64,000 nt of DNA from assembly GCF_017603825.1 (NCBI RefSeq), contig NZ_CP072014.1, forward strand, positions 3,410,001-3,474,000, read 5' to 3'. A program made the position numbers and the translations under genes. The stretch's first letter is position 1. Each line of letters starts with the position of its first letter. Positions 37,059 through 46,698 of this stretch are shown one piece after another. Below the pieces are notes generated by a model that saw nothing but the letters and a program-made list of their open reading frames with translations, made no database searches and had not been told where the DNA came from. Origin of the DNA: Arthrobacter crystallopoietes (lineage in GTDB: Bacteria > Actinomycetota > Actinomycetes > Actinomycetales > Micrococcaceae).

Positions 37059-37102
37059 AACGCGATGTCCCGGCAGGTAGCAGCCGGCCGGGACATCGCG
37101 TT
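37059..37102. terminator. Bidirectional terminator between the LysR gene and metE
   Basis: Perfect 16-base arms AACGCGATGTCCCGGC (37059-37074) and GCCGGGACATCGCGTT (37087-37102) with a 12-base loop. AAAA on the left gives a T run for metE transcripts on the minus strand. Confidence 0.85.
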
Positions 37103-37121
37103 ACTGAATATGTTGAAAGTG

Positions 37122-39461
37122 CTATCCGGCCAGGCTATCCACCAGTGACGCGCGCACCGTCCTGGCGGCCTCCACAAGGTTCTCCAGAGACGCCTTGGTT
37201 TCCGGGTAGGCACGGGTCTTCAGACCGCAGTCCGGGTTGACCCACAGCTGCCGTACCGGCACATGTGCGACGGCGGCACTCAGCAGTTCCTGAAGCTCGC
37301 CTGCCGACGGGATGCGGGGCGAGTGAATGTCGTAGATCCCTGGTCCCACGCCGCGGGCAAAGCCGTGCTGCTCAAGGTCCTTGACCACTTCCATTCGGGA
37401 GCGGGCCGCCTCGATGCTTGTCACATCCGCGTCCAAGGCATCGATGGCGTCGATGATCTCGCCGAATTCGGAATAGCACAGATGCGTATGGATCTGCGTA
37501 GCGGCGGCAACGCCGGCGGTGGCGAGTTTGAAGGAGCCGACAGACCAGCGCAGGTAGTCCCCGTGGTCGCGCCGGCGCAACGGCAGGAGTTCCCGCAACG
37601 CAGGCTCATCGACCTGGATGATCTTGGTGCCGGCTTCCTGCAGGTCCGAAATTTCGTCCCGCAATGCCAGCGCCACCTGGTTTGCGGTCTCCTCCAGCGC
37701 CTGGTCGTCCCGGACAAAGGACCAGGCCAGAATGGTCACCGGTCCGGTCAGCATTCCCTTCACCGGCTTATCCGTCAGCGACTGCGCGTAGCGCGTCCAC
37801 GGAACCGTGATGGGCGCCGGCCGGCTGACGTCGCCCCAGAGAATCGAAGGGCGGGTGCAGCGGCTGCCGTAGGACTGGACCCAGCCGTGCACCGTGACGT
37901 CGAAGCCTTCCAGGTTCTCGGCAAAATACTGGACCATGTCGTTGCGCTCGGGTTCTCCGTGCACCAGCACATCGAGCCCCAGTTCCTCCTGCAGTTCGAT
38001 GACGCGCTTGATCTCGTCCTTCATAAGCTGCTCGTAGGCGCCGGCCCCCAGTTCGCCTTTGAGCGCGCGGGCGCGGGCCAGCCGGATGTCGCGGGTCTGC
38101 GGGAAGGATCCGATGGTGGTCGTAGGCAGCGCGGGCAGCCGGAGTACATCCTGCTGCGCGATCCGCCGGCTCTCGAAGTCATCGCGGGTGAAGTTCGCCG
38201 GGACCAGTCCCCCTGTCCGGGCACGCACTGCGCTTTGCCGTACGCCCGGAGACTGCCGGCGGGTTTCCAATACGGCGGCAGCGGCGGACACCTCTGCGGC
38301 AATTGCTTCCGGCTTGCCAATCGCGCGAGCCAGGGTGCGGACCTCGTCCACCTTCTGGTCCGCGAAGGCGAGCCAGCTGCGCAGGACCGGGTCCAGCTGC
38401 TGCTCCTGCTCCACATCGTGCGGAACGTGAAAGAGCGAGGTTGACGTGGCGACGGCGAGCTGGTCGACGGACTCCTCCAAACGTCCCAGCTTGGCTGCCG
38501 CGGCGGCCAGATCGGCCTTCCAGATGTTCTGGCCGTCCACCAGGCCTGCGACCAGCACGGTACTGCCTAGGGCCTCCAACTCCGCCGCTGCCGGGACGGC
38601 GCCGTTGACGAGGTCCAGGTGGAGGGCATCGACGCCGGACGCCGCCAGCACAGGCAGCAGCCCGCCCAGCGAGCCGTAGGACGAGGTCACCAGCAGGCGC
38701 GGCCGCTGCGGGGCCTGAAGTTCCGTGGCCAGCACGGTGTAGGCCAGGCGAATCGCCTCCCCCAGTTCCCCTTCGGACAAGTCCTGGTCGGCCACCAGGG
38801 CCGGCTCCTCGAGCTGGACCCACTCGACCCCGGCCCCCGCCAAGGCGCGAAGGACCTCGGCGTAGACCGGCAGCACGTCCGCCAGGCGCGACAGCGGCTC
38901 GAAACCCGCGCCGGCGCCGTCCGCCGCTTTACTCAGAAGCAGGAAGCTCACCGGCCCCACGAGCACCGGCCGGGTGGTGAAACCTGCCTGACGTGCCGCC
39001 GTGAAGTTCTCCAAGATCCATTCATTGGCGAGGCGGAATCCCGTTTCCGGTCCGAGTTCGGGGACCAGGTAGTGGTAGTTGGTGTCGAACCATTTGGTCA
39101 TCTCCAGCGGAGCGCGGTCGGCGTCGCCGCGGGCAAGCGTGAAGTAGGCGTCGAGCCCCAGCTTGCCCTCGCCGTCGAACAGGTCGGCGAAGCGGGACGG
39201 CACCGCGCCCAGCGTCACGGCGGTGTCCAGGACCTGGTCATAGTAGGAGAACGACGCCGGGACCGCCGACGCGTGGGCGTCCAGACCGAGCTCGGTCAGG
39301 TGCGCGTAGCTGCGGTGGCGCAGGTCCTGGCAGGTTTGCTCCAGCTCGGCGGCGGTGCTGGCGCCGGACCAAAAGTTCTCCAGGGCCTTCTTCAGCTCCC
39401 GCCGGGGTCCGATTCTGGGGTAGCCAAGGATGGTGGCGGCGGGGAAAGTATTGTCAGTCAT
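37122..39461 (-). CDS. metE: Cobalamin-independent methionine synthase
   Basis: The 779-residue protein transfers a methyl group from 5-methyltetrahydropteroyl-triglutamate to homocysteine. It starts FPAATILGYPRIGPRRELKK, typical of MetE. The C-terminal catalytic barrel shows TTTIGSFPQTRDIR, the His/Glu segment LVHGEPERNDMVQYF, and the zinc-binding HLCYSEFGEI and NPDCGLKTRAYPE (the Cys ligand). Length and motifs are complete. It follows metF by 79 bases on the same strand, so metF-metE probably form one transcript behind the metF leader. Confidence 0.97.
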   Translation of the reverse strand: MTDNTFPAATILGYPRIGPRRELKKALENFWSGASTAAELEQTCQDLRHRSYAHLTELGLDAHASAVPASFSYYDQVLDTAVTLGAVPSRFADLFDGEGKLGLDAYFTLARGDADRAPLEMTKWFDTNYHYLVPELGPETGFRLANEWILENFTAARQAGFTTRPVLVGPVSFLLLSKAADGAGAGFEPLSRLADVLPVYAEVLRALAGAGVEWVQLEEPALVADQDLSEGELGEAIRLAYTVLATELQAPQRPRLLVTSSYGSLGGLLPVLAASGVDALHLDLVNGAVPAAAELEALGSTVLVAGLVDGQNIWKADLAAAAAKLGRLEESVDQLAVATSTSLFHVPHDVEQEQQLDPVLRSWLAFADQKVDEVRTLARAIGKPEAIAAEVSAAAAVLETRRQSPGVRQSAVRARTGGLVPANFTRDDFESRRIAQQDVLRLPALPTTTIGSFPQTRDIRLARARALKGELGAGAYEQLMKDEIKRVIELQEELGLDVLVHGEPERNDMVQYFAENLEGFDVTVHGWVQSYGSRCTRPSILWGDVSRPAPITVPWTRYAQSLTDKPVKGMLTGPVTILAWSFVRDDQALEETANQVALALRDEISDLQEAGTKIIQVDEPALRELLPLRRRDHGDYLRWSVGSFKLATAGVAAATQIHTHLCYSEFGEIIDAIDALDADVTSIEAARSRMEVVKDLEQHGFARGVGPGIYDIHSPRIPSAGELQELLSAAVAHVPVRQLWVNPDCGLKTRAYPETKASLENLVEAARTVRASLVDSLAG

Positions 39462-39540
39462 GGGATAAGTCCTTAATTCTGGTGTAGCGCAGAAGATGAG
39501 TTGCGGCGGTAGCCCTTAGGGCGCCGTCGTGGGTGAGGTT

Positions 39541-40491
39541 TTACGCCCGGGCCAGCACCTTGTGGCGGACCGGGGCAGTTGGTCGGGGCAGCTGCAGTTT
39601 CTCCAGCAGTTGGAGGGCGGACACATGCTCGTTGAAGGTATAAACATGGAGTCCGGGAGCCCCGGCGTCCAAAGCGGCGTTGGCGAGATCGACGGTGGCC
39701 TGGATCCCGATGCGCTGACGCGTCGAGTCGTCACCGGCGCTGGCCAGCCGGTCGCGGACAGCAAGATCCACGTCGATGCCGGCCAGCTGCGCAAGCCGGT
39801 CCAGCCTGCGCACACTGGTCAACGGCATGATGCCGGGAATGATCGGGATGCGCACTCCCGCCTGCCGGGCACGGCGCAGGAGCGAGGAATATTCGTTGGC
39901 GTCAAAGAAGATCTGCGTAATTGCGAAGTCCGCGCCCGAGGACTGCTTGGCCAGCAGCACTTCGACGTCGTGCTCGAAGCTGGGCGATTCGGGATGGCGG
40001 CTGGAGTAGGCGGCAACACCGATGGCCACTTTCCCGGCCGCCAGATGGGCGGTCCGCTGGCGTTCAATCCGCCGGATCAGTTCGACGAGCTGCTGCGCGT
40101 ACCGCAGTTCCCCCGAGGGCCGGCCCGAGCTGCCGGCAGGGGCATCGCCGCGCAGCGCCAGGATACCCCTGACTCCCCTGCCGAGGATTGCCTCGATGGT
40201 CCGGGCAAGCTCCAGTCCGCTGCTCCCGACGCAGGTCAGATGGGCCAGCGGCCGCAGCCGGGTCTCGTTCTGCAGGCGTTCGAGCAGCTCCAGGGCGGTC
40301 CCCTGGTTGGAGCCTCCGGCACCATAGGTGACCGAAACATAATCGGGTGCAGTGCCTTCGAGTTCGCGGATGGTCCGCCAGAGCGCATCGTTTGCCTGCG
40401 CATTCCTGGGCGGAAAGAGCTCGTAGGACAGGGCGGGATGGTTGGTGATTGCCGCATCGATTTGCGGAACCGTGGGGGTTGGCGGTGACAT
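39541..40491 (-). CDS. metF: Methylenetetrahydrofolate reductase
   Basis: The 316-residue flavoprotein makes the 5-methyl-THF used by MetE. Landmarks: SYELFPPRNAQAND (the FEFFPP-type start of the barrel), VSVTYGAGGSNQGTALELLE, HLTCVGSS, RGILALRGDAP, and ADFAITQIFFDANEY with PGIMPL. The ATG at 40491 is chosen since homology begins soon after; nine more in-frame codons upstream fall in the leader. It is the first gene of the metF-metE unit. Confidence 0.95.
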   Translation of the reverse strand: MSPPTPTVPQIDAAITNHPALSYELFPPRNAQANDALWRTIRELEGTAPDYVSVTYGAGGSNQGTALELLERLQNETRLRPLAHLTCVGSSGLELARTIEAILGRGVRGILALRGDAPAGSSGRPSGELRYAQQLVELIRRIERQRTAHLAAGKVAIGVAAYSSRHPESPSFEHDVEVLLAKQSSGADFAITQIFFDANEYSSLLRRARQAGVRIPIIPGIMPLTSVRRLDRLAQLAGIDVDLAVRDRLASAGDDSTRQRIGIQATVDLANAALDAGAPGLHVYTFNEHVSALQLLEKLQLPRPTAPVRHKVLARA

Positions 40492-40559
40492 TTGTATCCT
40501 TACGGGGAGGTCACACACGGCTGCACGGCATCCCGGCGGAAGAACCGCAGCACATGTGA

Positions 40560-40690
40560 TGGTTCGGAAAGGAGCTCAGGAGCCGTCCTGCGTTGCATGC
40601 GCCCGCACGCAACGGGGACTCCTGTGCCAAATGTCAGACCCACACCCGGGGCACCCACACCCTCCTCGAGAGGGTCGCTGACCTGTTACG
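40560..40690 (-). promoter_or_regulatory. Structured metF leader, candidate riboswitch
   Basis: On the minus strand upstream of metF, several helices can be drawn. A GTCAG/CTGAC stem (40633-40637 with 40678-40682) encloses the hairpin ACCCTC/GAGGGT (40659-40675) and the sequence GGGTGCCCCGGGTGTGGGT. A second hairpin GTTGCATGC/GCACGCAAC (40592-40613) follows toward metF. The GGGTGCCCCGGGTG word recalls the core of actinobacterial SAM-IV-type riboswitches, but the rest does not align by eye. The class is uncertain. Confidence 0.4.
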
Positions 40691-40872
40691 GAAGTAACTT
40701 CTCCAGAACTCTACGCACGGGCAGCAAACCGGACAAGCAAACGGTCAATGTTGACGGCACGTTTCCGTTCTTGACGGCGCCCGGGGCAATATGTGACGGC
40801 AGAGCGTCATCCCGACGGAATGTGACGCGCGTCGACAGGGCCGATGGCCTCCAAGGCGGTTGGCGGGAAAAA

Positions 40873-40905
40873 GAAAAGAGCCGCTCAATTTGAGCGGCTC
40901 TTTTC
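40873..40905. terminator. Terminator after tRNA-Ala
   Basis: Perfect 15-base arms GAAAAGAGCCGCTCA / TGAGCGGCTCTTTTC with a 3-base loop, followed on the minus strand by a TTTTC-TTTTT run. It lies five bases beyond the 3' end of the tRNA gene. Confidence 0.88.
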
Positions 40906-40910
40906 ATCGG

Positions 40911-40983
40911 TGGAGCTGAGGGGACTCGAACCCCTGACCCCCTGCATGCCATGCAGGTGCGCTACCAGCTGCGCCACAGCCCC
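40911..40983 (-). tRNA. tRNA-Ala (anticodon GGC)
   Basis: The 73-base gene folds as a standard tRNA. The acceptor GGGGCTG pairs with CAGCTCC (one G-T pair). The D arm is GCGCAGCTGGTAGCGC, the anticodon arm CCTGC-ATGGCAT-GCAGG has anticodon GGC, and the T arm is GGGGTTCGAGTCCCC. The discriminator is A. CCA is not encoded, so it is added by enzyme. Alanine identity is supported by the GGC anticodon; the key G3-U70 pair position falls in the acceptor stem wobble. Confidence 0.95.
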
Positions 40984-41223
40984 GTTTCCGGTTTCTACCG
41001 TGTTGCCCCGCCCGGTTCGTTTCCTCCCGTGCCGCAGCAACTTGAATATTCTATGCAGAGGATCCACCAGATTCCAAATCGAGTCCGCCCCGGCTCCAAT
41101 TCCCGCAAAAACCGCGCGATTCCGCGGCTTTCGACTCAAATCCGCGAGGTTCTCGACCCCGACAACGTCTGAGCTTGATCTAAATCACATCGCTGTTATT
41201 CCCCGCGGACCGTCTGACATTGC

Positions 41224-41260
41224 AAAAATCCCCGGACTACCGATAACGGTATCCGGGGAT
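41224..41260 (-). terminator. Terminator after rsfS
   Basis: A hairpin with ATCCCCGG / CCGGGGAT outer arms and TACCG/CGGTA inner arms (41228-41260), followed on the minus strand by TTTTTG. It ends the nadD-to-rsfS transcript. Confidence 0.82.
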
Positions 41261-41293
41261 CATTCAAAGCCTGAAGCTTCGAGCGTTAGTCAA

Positions 41294-41683
41294 TCAGTCG
41301 CCGTCGGACGCTGTTGCCGGGGCTTCGTCGAGCTGCAGGTCGATGGGCGGGCAGTCCTTCCACAGGCGCTCCAAGGCGTAGAAGACCCGGTCTTCCTCGT
41401 GCTGGACGTGGATGACAACTGTGGCGTAGTCGAGCAGCACCCAGCGTCCTTCGGACCGGCCTTCGCGTCGGACCGGTTTTAGATCACGCTTGTGCAGTTC
41501 TTCTTCGATGCCGTCAACGATCGCGTTGACCTGGCGCTCGTTGGAGGCCGAAGCAATCACAAAAACGTCCGTGATGGCCAGACGCTCGCTGACGTCGAGG
41601 GCGATAATGTCCTGGCCGATTTTGTCGGAGGCAGCTTTAGCAGCCATCCGCGCAATGGAAATCGAATCTTCTGAGGCTGCCAT
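41294..41683 (-). CDS. rsfS: Ribosomal silencing factor RsfS
   Basis: The 129-residue DUF143 protein binds ribosomal protein L14 and blocks joining of the 30S and 50S subunits when nutrients fall. Its features are KIGQDIIALDVSERLAITDV, FVIASASNERQVNAIVDGIE, EGRSEGRWVLLDYATVVIHV and ALERLWKDCP. Position after nadD is conserved in actinobacteria; here one hypothetical gene separates them. It is 30 bases after that gene and has a terminator behind it. Confidence 0.95.
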   Translation of the reverse strand: MAASEDSISIARMAAKAASDKIGQDIIALDVSERLAITDVFVIASASNERQVNAIVDGIEEELHKRDLKPVRREGRSEGRWVLLDYATVVIHVQHEEDRVFYALERLWKDCPPIDLQLDEAPATASDGD

Positions 41684-41713
41684 AGGGCTCCTTTTGGTTA
41701 GGTACTGGTGGAA

Positions 41714-43114
41714 CTAATTGCTGAGACCGACGATCATCATAATCAGTCCCGTAATAAAGGCTGCTCCGCCGAGCACCAGAGCCGCGATGACAGCAATCCT
41801 GGCGCTGTTGGCCTGGCTAGCGGTCCGTGCGTCCAGCGGATCCAGTCCATGAGCGCTCCTGGCACTAAGCGGTTCCACTTTCCTGCCGCGCCCATCGGCG
41901 ACGGCTTCGGCCTGAGCCAGGAGCCTGGACCTGGCCGGCGCTGCCGGCCTCGCGCCCGGTGCCGCTGGTCGAGAGCCGGGCGTTGACGGTATTTGTCCCG
42001 GTGCTGCCGGCAAGGACTTCGACTTGGCCAAACTGCTCGGGACAGGGCCGCTGTTGCCCACTGGCTTTCCTGCCGCGGATGGCCTGTCCCCCGGCGCGGG
42101 CCGTTCTGCAGGCGCCGGCTTCCGCTGGGGTGCCTCCGACCGCTTCGTGGCCAGTGGCTGAGCGGGTGCAACAGGCCGCACCGGGACGCCTGTCAGAGAG
42201 TCCGCGGCAGGCTCCGGCGCGTTGCTTACCAGCGGGACATTGGACGTCGGGGACGGACGTAGAACATGCTTATCGCTGCCCGGCAGGCGCACGAATTCCA
42301 TCGGAGCCGAGGCGATATCACCCGGCCCTGCGGTCTGCCGCCGCTGCTGGTTCTCCTGGCTCAACCGCTGTTTGTCCGCGGCCCGGCGATTCAACACCGC
42401 AGCACGCTCGGCCAAGGCTTTCTGCTGGGCAAGGATTTCCAGATCCACGGTCCTTGGATCCTGGTCCTTGCGCGCCTCCATCATGGTGGCGAGGTTCTTG
42501 GCCTGGCCCATCAGCAGTTCCCTGGCCACCAGTGCCTGCTCCACGGTCATCTTTCCGGCGTCGACCGCTTCAGCGGCAGCGTCCGGCAGCGCCGCTTCAC
42601 CCGTTGTCTGGGGCTCCGCTGCCCCGGTGGCTGCGCCCGTGCTCCGGCGGCGGCGCTCCCTGCGGCCTCCCTCGATGGGGGGCCGGTTGGGCCGGTACTG
42701 CGCATCGGTCTGCGGTGTTTGAAGGGGACCGTCCTTTGCCGGTGCCTCCCCCGCTGCTGCGGAGGCAGGCTTGGCTGACCGGTTCGTGGGGGCGGATGCC
42801 GATGGGCGCGATGTCTCGGTCTGCGGGCCCTGTTCCCGTTCCAGATGCTGCCGCCTCAGTTGGCGACGGGTCGGTTGCACCTGCTCGGCCGGAACAACGG
42901 GAATCGCCTCCGTCAAGGCACGGTAGGCACGGTGCGCTTCACGATCCCGGGCGCGGGCTTGGGAAGACCGCTCGGTACCTTCGGACGGGCCCGACGGCGG
43001 GGTCGTACCGCCCGCAGTTCCTGCCGGCGTATCACCGCCGTCCAGAGTCCCGCCGGGCCCACGCTGCAGCCGGGCTTCTCTCCGGCTGCGCGGCGTCTGC
43101 GATTCCTTACTCAT
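41714..43114 (-). CDS. Ala/Pro/Arg-rich protein with C-terminal membrane anchor
   Basis: The 466-residue protein begins SKESQTPRSRREARLQRGPG and is mostly low-complexity, charged and Pro/Ala-rich, hence likely disordered. A helical stretch around residues 180-270 (VEQALVARELLMGQAKNLAT, later QQKALAERAAVLNRRA) may form a coiled coil. One hydrophobic helix at the very end (IAVIAALVLGGAAFITGLIM) predicts a tail-anchored membrane protein with the bulk in the cytosol. I recognise no family. It lies between nadD and rsfS in the same operon, suggesting a conserved lineage-specific role. Confidence 0.8.
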   Translation of the reverse strand: MSKESQTPRSRREARLQRGPGGTLDGGDTPAGTAGGTTPPSGPSEGTERSSQARARDREAHRAYRALTEAIPVVPAEQVQPTRRQLRRQHLEREQGPQTETSRPSASAPTNRSAKPASAAAGEAPAKDGPLQTPQTDAQYRPNRPPIEGGRRERRRRSTGAATGAAEPQTTGEAALPDAAAEAVDAGKMTVEQALVARELLMGQAKNLATMMEARKDQDPRTVDLEILAQQKALAERAAVLNRRAADKQRLSQENQQRRQTAGPGDIASAPMEFVRLPGSDKHVLRPSPTSNVPLVSNAPEPAADSLTGVPVRPVAPAQPLATKRSEAPQRKPAPAERPAPGDRPSAAGKPVGNSGPVPSSLAKSKSLPAAPGQIPSTPGSRPAAPGARPAAPARSRLLAQAEAVADGRGRKVEPLSARSAHGLDPLDARTASQANSARIAVIAALVLGGAAFITGLIMMIVGLSN

Positions 43115-43152
43115 TGATAACTTTTCACCCAGAATGTGGAGGTATATACGGC

Positions 43153-43821
43153 TTAGTTTGTTGCGGGGAACCGATCAGCCGGTTCCAGTGCCCGGTAGAG
43201 ACCATATTTGGCAATGTACTGTACTACGCCGTCCGGAACGAGGTACCAGACGGGGTGGTCTTCTGCCACCCGGTCCCGGCAGTCGGTCGAGGAGATGGCC
43301 ATGGCCGGGACTTCGAGCAGGCTGACGTCCTTGCGTCCCAGATCATGCAGTTCGTGGCCCGGACGTGTGACTCCGACGAAGTGCGCCAGCGACCACAGTT
43401 CGTCGATGTCTTTCCACGACATGATCTGGGCCAGCGCGTCCGCACCGGTGATGAAGTACAGCTCAGCTTCCGGACGGGCGGCCCGCAAATCACGCAGGGT
43501 ATCGATCGTGTACGTTAACCCGGGACGGTCGATGTCCACCCTGCTCACCGTAAATCGCGGGTTCGAAGCGGTGGCAATCACTGTCATCAGGTACCGATGC
43601 TCGGCGGGTGAAACAGACCGGGACGATTTTTGCCAGGGATTACCCGTGGGGACAAAGACTACTTCGTCCAGATCGAAAACCGCCGCCACCTCGCTGGCCG
43701 CGACCAAGTGTCCGTGGTGGATCGGATCGAACGTGCCGCCCATGACCCCGAGCCGGAATTTGCGACCGGAGGCTGTGCTGCCAGGCAACGTAGCCGCAGT
43801 TCCGGTTGAGAGGGAAGCCAT
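43153..43821 (-). CDS. nadD: Nicotinate-nucleotide adenylyltransferase
   Basis: The 222-residue enzyme adenylates nicotinate mononucleotide in NAD synthesis. It shows the nucleotidyltransferase motif [20 protein letters not shown] (the (T/H)IGH-type site) and [10 protein letters not shown], later [16 protein letters not shown] and the [10 protein letters not shown] version of the ISxTxIR motif. The ATG at 43821 leaves a 30-residue Ser/Thr-rich extension before the fold, so a later start is possible. It follows the small membrane protein by 7 bases. Confidence 0.93.
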   Translation of the reverse strand: MASLSTGTAATLPGSTASGRKFRLGVMGGTFDPIHHGHLVAASEVAAVFDLDEVVFVPTGNPWQKSSRSVSPAEHRYLMTVIATASNPRFTVSRVDIDRPGLTYTIDTLRDLRAARPEAELYFITGADALAQIMSWKDIDELWSLAHFVGVTRPGHELHDLGRKDVSLLEVPAMAISSTDCRDRVAEDHPVWYLVPDGVVQYIAKYGLYRALEPADRFPATN

Positions 43822-43828
43822 AGGCACT

Positions 43829-44056
43829 TTAGCGCTGGGCTTGGCCGTGATCGTGCTTGTTCGGGTGCTGGCGGTGCGGATCCGCATGCTCCTCGACGGC
43901 GGAATGGCGGTGGCCGACACTGGTAAAGGCGACGGTGGAGAACATCAAGATCAGGAAGACCGTGAAGATTCCGCCGCCGATGACGAGCGGCGACACCGGA
44001 AGTTCAACGTGGGCCTCGCTTGCCACCAGCGCGGCGCCGAATACCTGAGTCAGCAT
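43829..44056 (-). CDS. Small single-pass membrane protein upstream of nadD
   Basis: The 75-residue protein has one hydrophobic helix ([20 protein letters not shown]) followed by a His-rich basic tail ([20 protein letters not shown]). Small proteins of this kind commonly precede nadD in Micrococcales. Function unknown; the His-rich tail could bind metal. It ends 7 bases before nadD and is probably co-translated. Confidence 0.78.
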   Translation of the reverse strand: MLTQVFGAALVASEAHVELPVSPLVIGGGIFTVFLILMFSTVAFTSVGHRHSAVEEHADPHRQHPNKHDHGQAQR

Positions 44057-44193
44057 AGTTTCTCCCTTGGGAATGGATGGACCGCCTGGGCAGGCGGAAG
44101 TTCAGTTCTGTCTAATGGTACGCGTTCGCGCGGCGGAACACCCATCGGCGCGCGTCAGAGCAGCAGGTTTGGGCCGGTGGATGCGGAGGGTGC

Positions 44194-45513
44194 TTAGTCC
44201 CGGATCTGGCCTTCGCCCTGCACGATCCACTTCGTGGTGGTCAGTTCCCGCAGGCCCATGGGGCCACGGGCATGCATCTTCTGCGTGGAGATGCCGACCT
44301 CGGCGCCCAGGCCCAGCTCGCCGCCGTCGGTAAACCGGGTGGAGGCGTTGACGATCACCGCAGCGGAATCAATCTCCGCAACGAAACGGTCGGCGTTACC
44401 AAGATCATTGGTGATGATGGCCTCGGTGTGTCCGGTGGTCCACCTGCGGATGTGATCGAGCGCGTCGTCCATCGAGTCCACCATGGCCACGGCGAGGTCC
44501 AGATCCATGTATTCACGGCCCCAGTCTTCATCCGTTGCCCGCTCGACCTGGATTCCGTCCGGCACGATCGCGGCTACGCGGTCATCGACGTGGAGCCGGA
44601 CGCCGGCCCCCGCGAGCGAGCGGAGCACGTCCACCCCGGCGCCGGCACCAGAATGCAGGAGCAAGGTCTCTACGGTATTGCACACCGACGGCCGCTGCGT
44701 CTTGGCATTAAGCAGGATCTCCACTGCCATTTCGGTATCTGCGGATTCATCCACGTAGATGTGCACGTTACCTTCACCCGTTTCGATCACAGGCACCTTG
44801 GCAGTATTAAGCACGGTCTGGATCAGGTCCCGGCCGCCGCGGGGAATCAGTACATCCACCTTGCCGCGGGCCTCCATCAGGACTTTCGCACCCTCGCGGC
44901 CATACTCATCAACACTCAGTACCGCGTCCGCGGGCAGGCCCACCCTGTCCAGCGCATCCCGGATGATCCCCAGCAAAGCTACGTTCGTCTCGGCTGCCGC
45001 ACTCCCGCCCCGCAGGATGACGGCGTTGCCACTCTTGAGCGCCAGACCGGCGATGTCCACGGTGACGTTGGGACGGGCTTCGTAGATAGCTGCCACCACA
45101 CCCATGGGCACATGCACCTGCCGCAGTCGCAGGCCATTGGGCAGTGTCTGCCCGCGCATCACGGTACCGACGGGATCCGGCAGGCCGGCCAGGCTGTGCA
45201 GTGCCGCCGCGAGCGAGTCGATACGGGCAGGATCCAGCTTCAGGCGGTCAAGCATCGCCTTGCTCGTGCCGTTGTTCCGGCCTTCCTCGACATCCAGCCG
45301 GTTCGCATGCAGCACAATGTCGCGCTTGGCGACCAGCTGCTCGGCGATCTCTACCAGCGCCCGATCCTTCCAAGCCCGGTTGGCGCGGGCCATCCGCCGC
45401 GAAGCCGCGCGGGAGCGCTCGGCAATACTGTGGACGGCAGCAGTGACATTCGGCTGCTCTGCAACGGACTGCTCGGTAACGGCCGGGGTCTGGGAGTCAG
45501 CTGTCTGGGTCAT
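44194..45513 (-). CDS. proA: Gamma-glutamyl phosphate reductase
   Basis: The 439-residue NADPH enzyme converts gamma-glutamyl phosphate to glutamate semialdehyde in proline synthesis. It has VHVPMGVVAAIYEARPNVTV (the ProA signature region), LKSGNAVILRGGSAA, DVLIPRGGRDLI and the catalytic Cys in RPSVCNTVETLLLH. The N-terminus has a short variable extension. It follows proB by 54 bases, completing the proBA pair. Confidence 0.97.
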   Translation of the reverse strand: MTQTADSQTPAVTEQSVAEQPNVTAAVHSIAERSRAASRRMARANRAWKDRALVEIAEQLVAKRDIVLHANRLDVEEGRNNGTSKAMLDRLKLDPARIDSLAAALHSLAGLPDPVGTVMRGQTLPNGLRLRQVHVPMGVVAAIYEARPNVTVDIAGLALKSGNAVILRGGSAAAETNVALLGIIRDALDRVGLPADAVLSVDEYGREGAKVLMEARGKVDVLIPRGGRDLIQTVLNTAKVPVIETGEGNVHIYVDESADTEMAVEILLNAKTQRPSVCNTVETLLLHSGAGAGVDVLRSLAGAGVRLHVDDRVAAIVPDGIQVERATDEDWGREYMDLDLAVAMVDSMDDALDHIRRWTTGHTEAIITNDLGNADRFVAEIDSAAVIVNASTRFTDGGELGLGAEVGISTQKMHARGPMGLRELTTTKWIVQGEGQIRD

Positions 45514-45567
45514 AGTCCGATTTTAGCCGTTATAGTCACTGACCGTTTTCGCATTACGTAGTCTGCG

Positions 45568-46698
45568 CTACAGCATCACCAGGTCGTCCACGTGGATGAC
45601 CTCACGCTCGTACTGGCGCCCCAGGCTGGCGCTCAGCTCTTTGGTGGAGCGTCCAAGCATCCGGGGCAGCTCGTAGGAAGAGAAGTTGACGAGTCCGCGG
45701 GCCACGATGCGGCCAGCGGAATCGGCTATTTCCACCGGGTCTCCCGGCTCGAAGGTCCCTTTGACCGAGGTTATCCCCGCTGGCAACAGCGAGCGGTGGC
45801 GTTCGCGCACGGCCTGCACGGCGCCGTCGTCGATTGTCAGGCGGCCCTGGATGGTGGCCAGGTGCGCCAGCCAGAGCAGCCGCACGGGGCGGCGCGTGCC
45901 GTTGGTGCTGAACCACGTTCCAACGTCCTCGCCCGACAGTGCGGCGGCGGCATTGGCTGTGGCCGTGACAAGAGCGGGAATGCCGGATTCGGCAGCCATG
46001 GCGGCGGCCTCGACCTTGGTCACCATTCCCCCGGTACCGACGCCGGCCTTGCCCGTACGGCCGATGCTGACCCCGTCCAGATCGGCGGGCCCGGCAACGT
46101 GCGCGATGCGTTTGGCCCCGGCCTTCGGCGGCCCGTCGTAGAGTGCATCGACGTCGGAAAGCAGGACCAGCGCATCGGCCTTGACCAGATGGGCCACCAG
46201 CGCCGCCAAGCGGTCATTGTCGCCGAACCGGATCTCATGCGTGGCCACGGTGTCGTTCTCGTTAACCACAGGAACGACGCCGAGGTGCAGCAACCGGTTC
46301 AACGCCCGGTAGGCATTCGCATAGTGCTGGCGGCGCATCAGGTCTTCGGCGGTCAGCAGCACTTGGCTGACTGCCACGCCGTGGGCGCCGAAGGCCTGGG
46401 TATAGCGGGCCATCAACAGCCCTTGGCCCACGCTGGCAGCCGCCTGCTGGGTGGCCAGGTCACGGGGACGGCGCCCCAGACCCAGCGGAGCCAGTCCGGC
46501 TGCGATGGCACCTGAGGAAACCAGGATCAGCTCCGTGCCGGTGTTGCGGCGCGCGGCGAGCACGTCCACCAGGGACAGTAAGGCATCCTCGGAGATCCCC
46601 CCGGCCACGGAGGTCAGCGACGATGAGCCGACCTTAACTACTACCCTGCCGGCGGTCCGCAGCAGTGTACGGTCCGCCGGTTGAGCGCTAGCTTTCAT
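45568..46698 (-). CDS. proB: Glutamate 5-kinase
   Basis: The 376-residue enzyme makes gamma-glutamyl phosphate. The amino-acid kinase domain shows [46 protein letters not shown] and [14 protein letters not shown]-terminal PUA domain begins around [12 protein letters not shown]. ProB is usually feedback-inhibited by proline through the kinase domain. The start overlaps the end of obgE by 11 bases. Confidence 0.97.
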   Translation of the reverse strand: MKASAQPADRTLLRTAGRVVVKVGSSSLTSVAGGISEDALLSLVDVLAARRNTGTELILVSSGAIAAGLAPLGLGRRPRDLATQQAAASVGQGLLMARYTQAFGAHGVAVSQVLLTAEDLMRRQHYANAYRALNRLLHLGVVPVVNENDTVATHEIRFGDNDRLAALVAHLVKADALVLLSDVDALYDGPPKAGAKRIAHVAGPADLDGVSIGRTGKAGVGTGGMVTKVEAAAMAAESGIPALVTATANAAAALSGEDVGTWFSTNGTRRPVRLLWLAHLATIQGRLTIDDGAVQAVRERHRSLLPAGITSVKGTFEPGDPVEIADSAGRIVARGLVNFSSYELPRMLGRSTKELSASLGRQYEREVIHVDDLVML

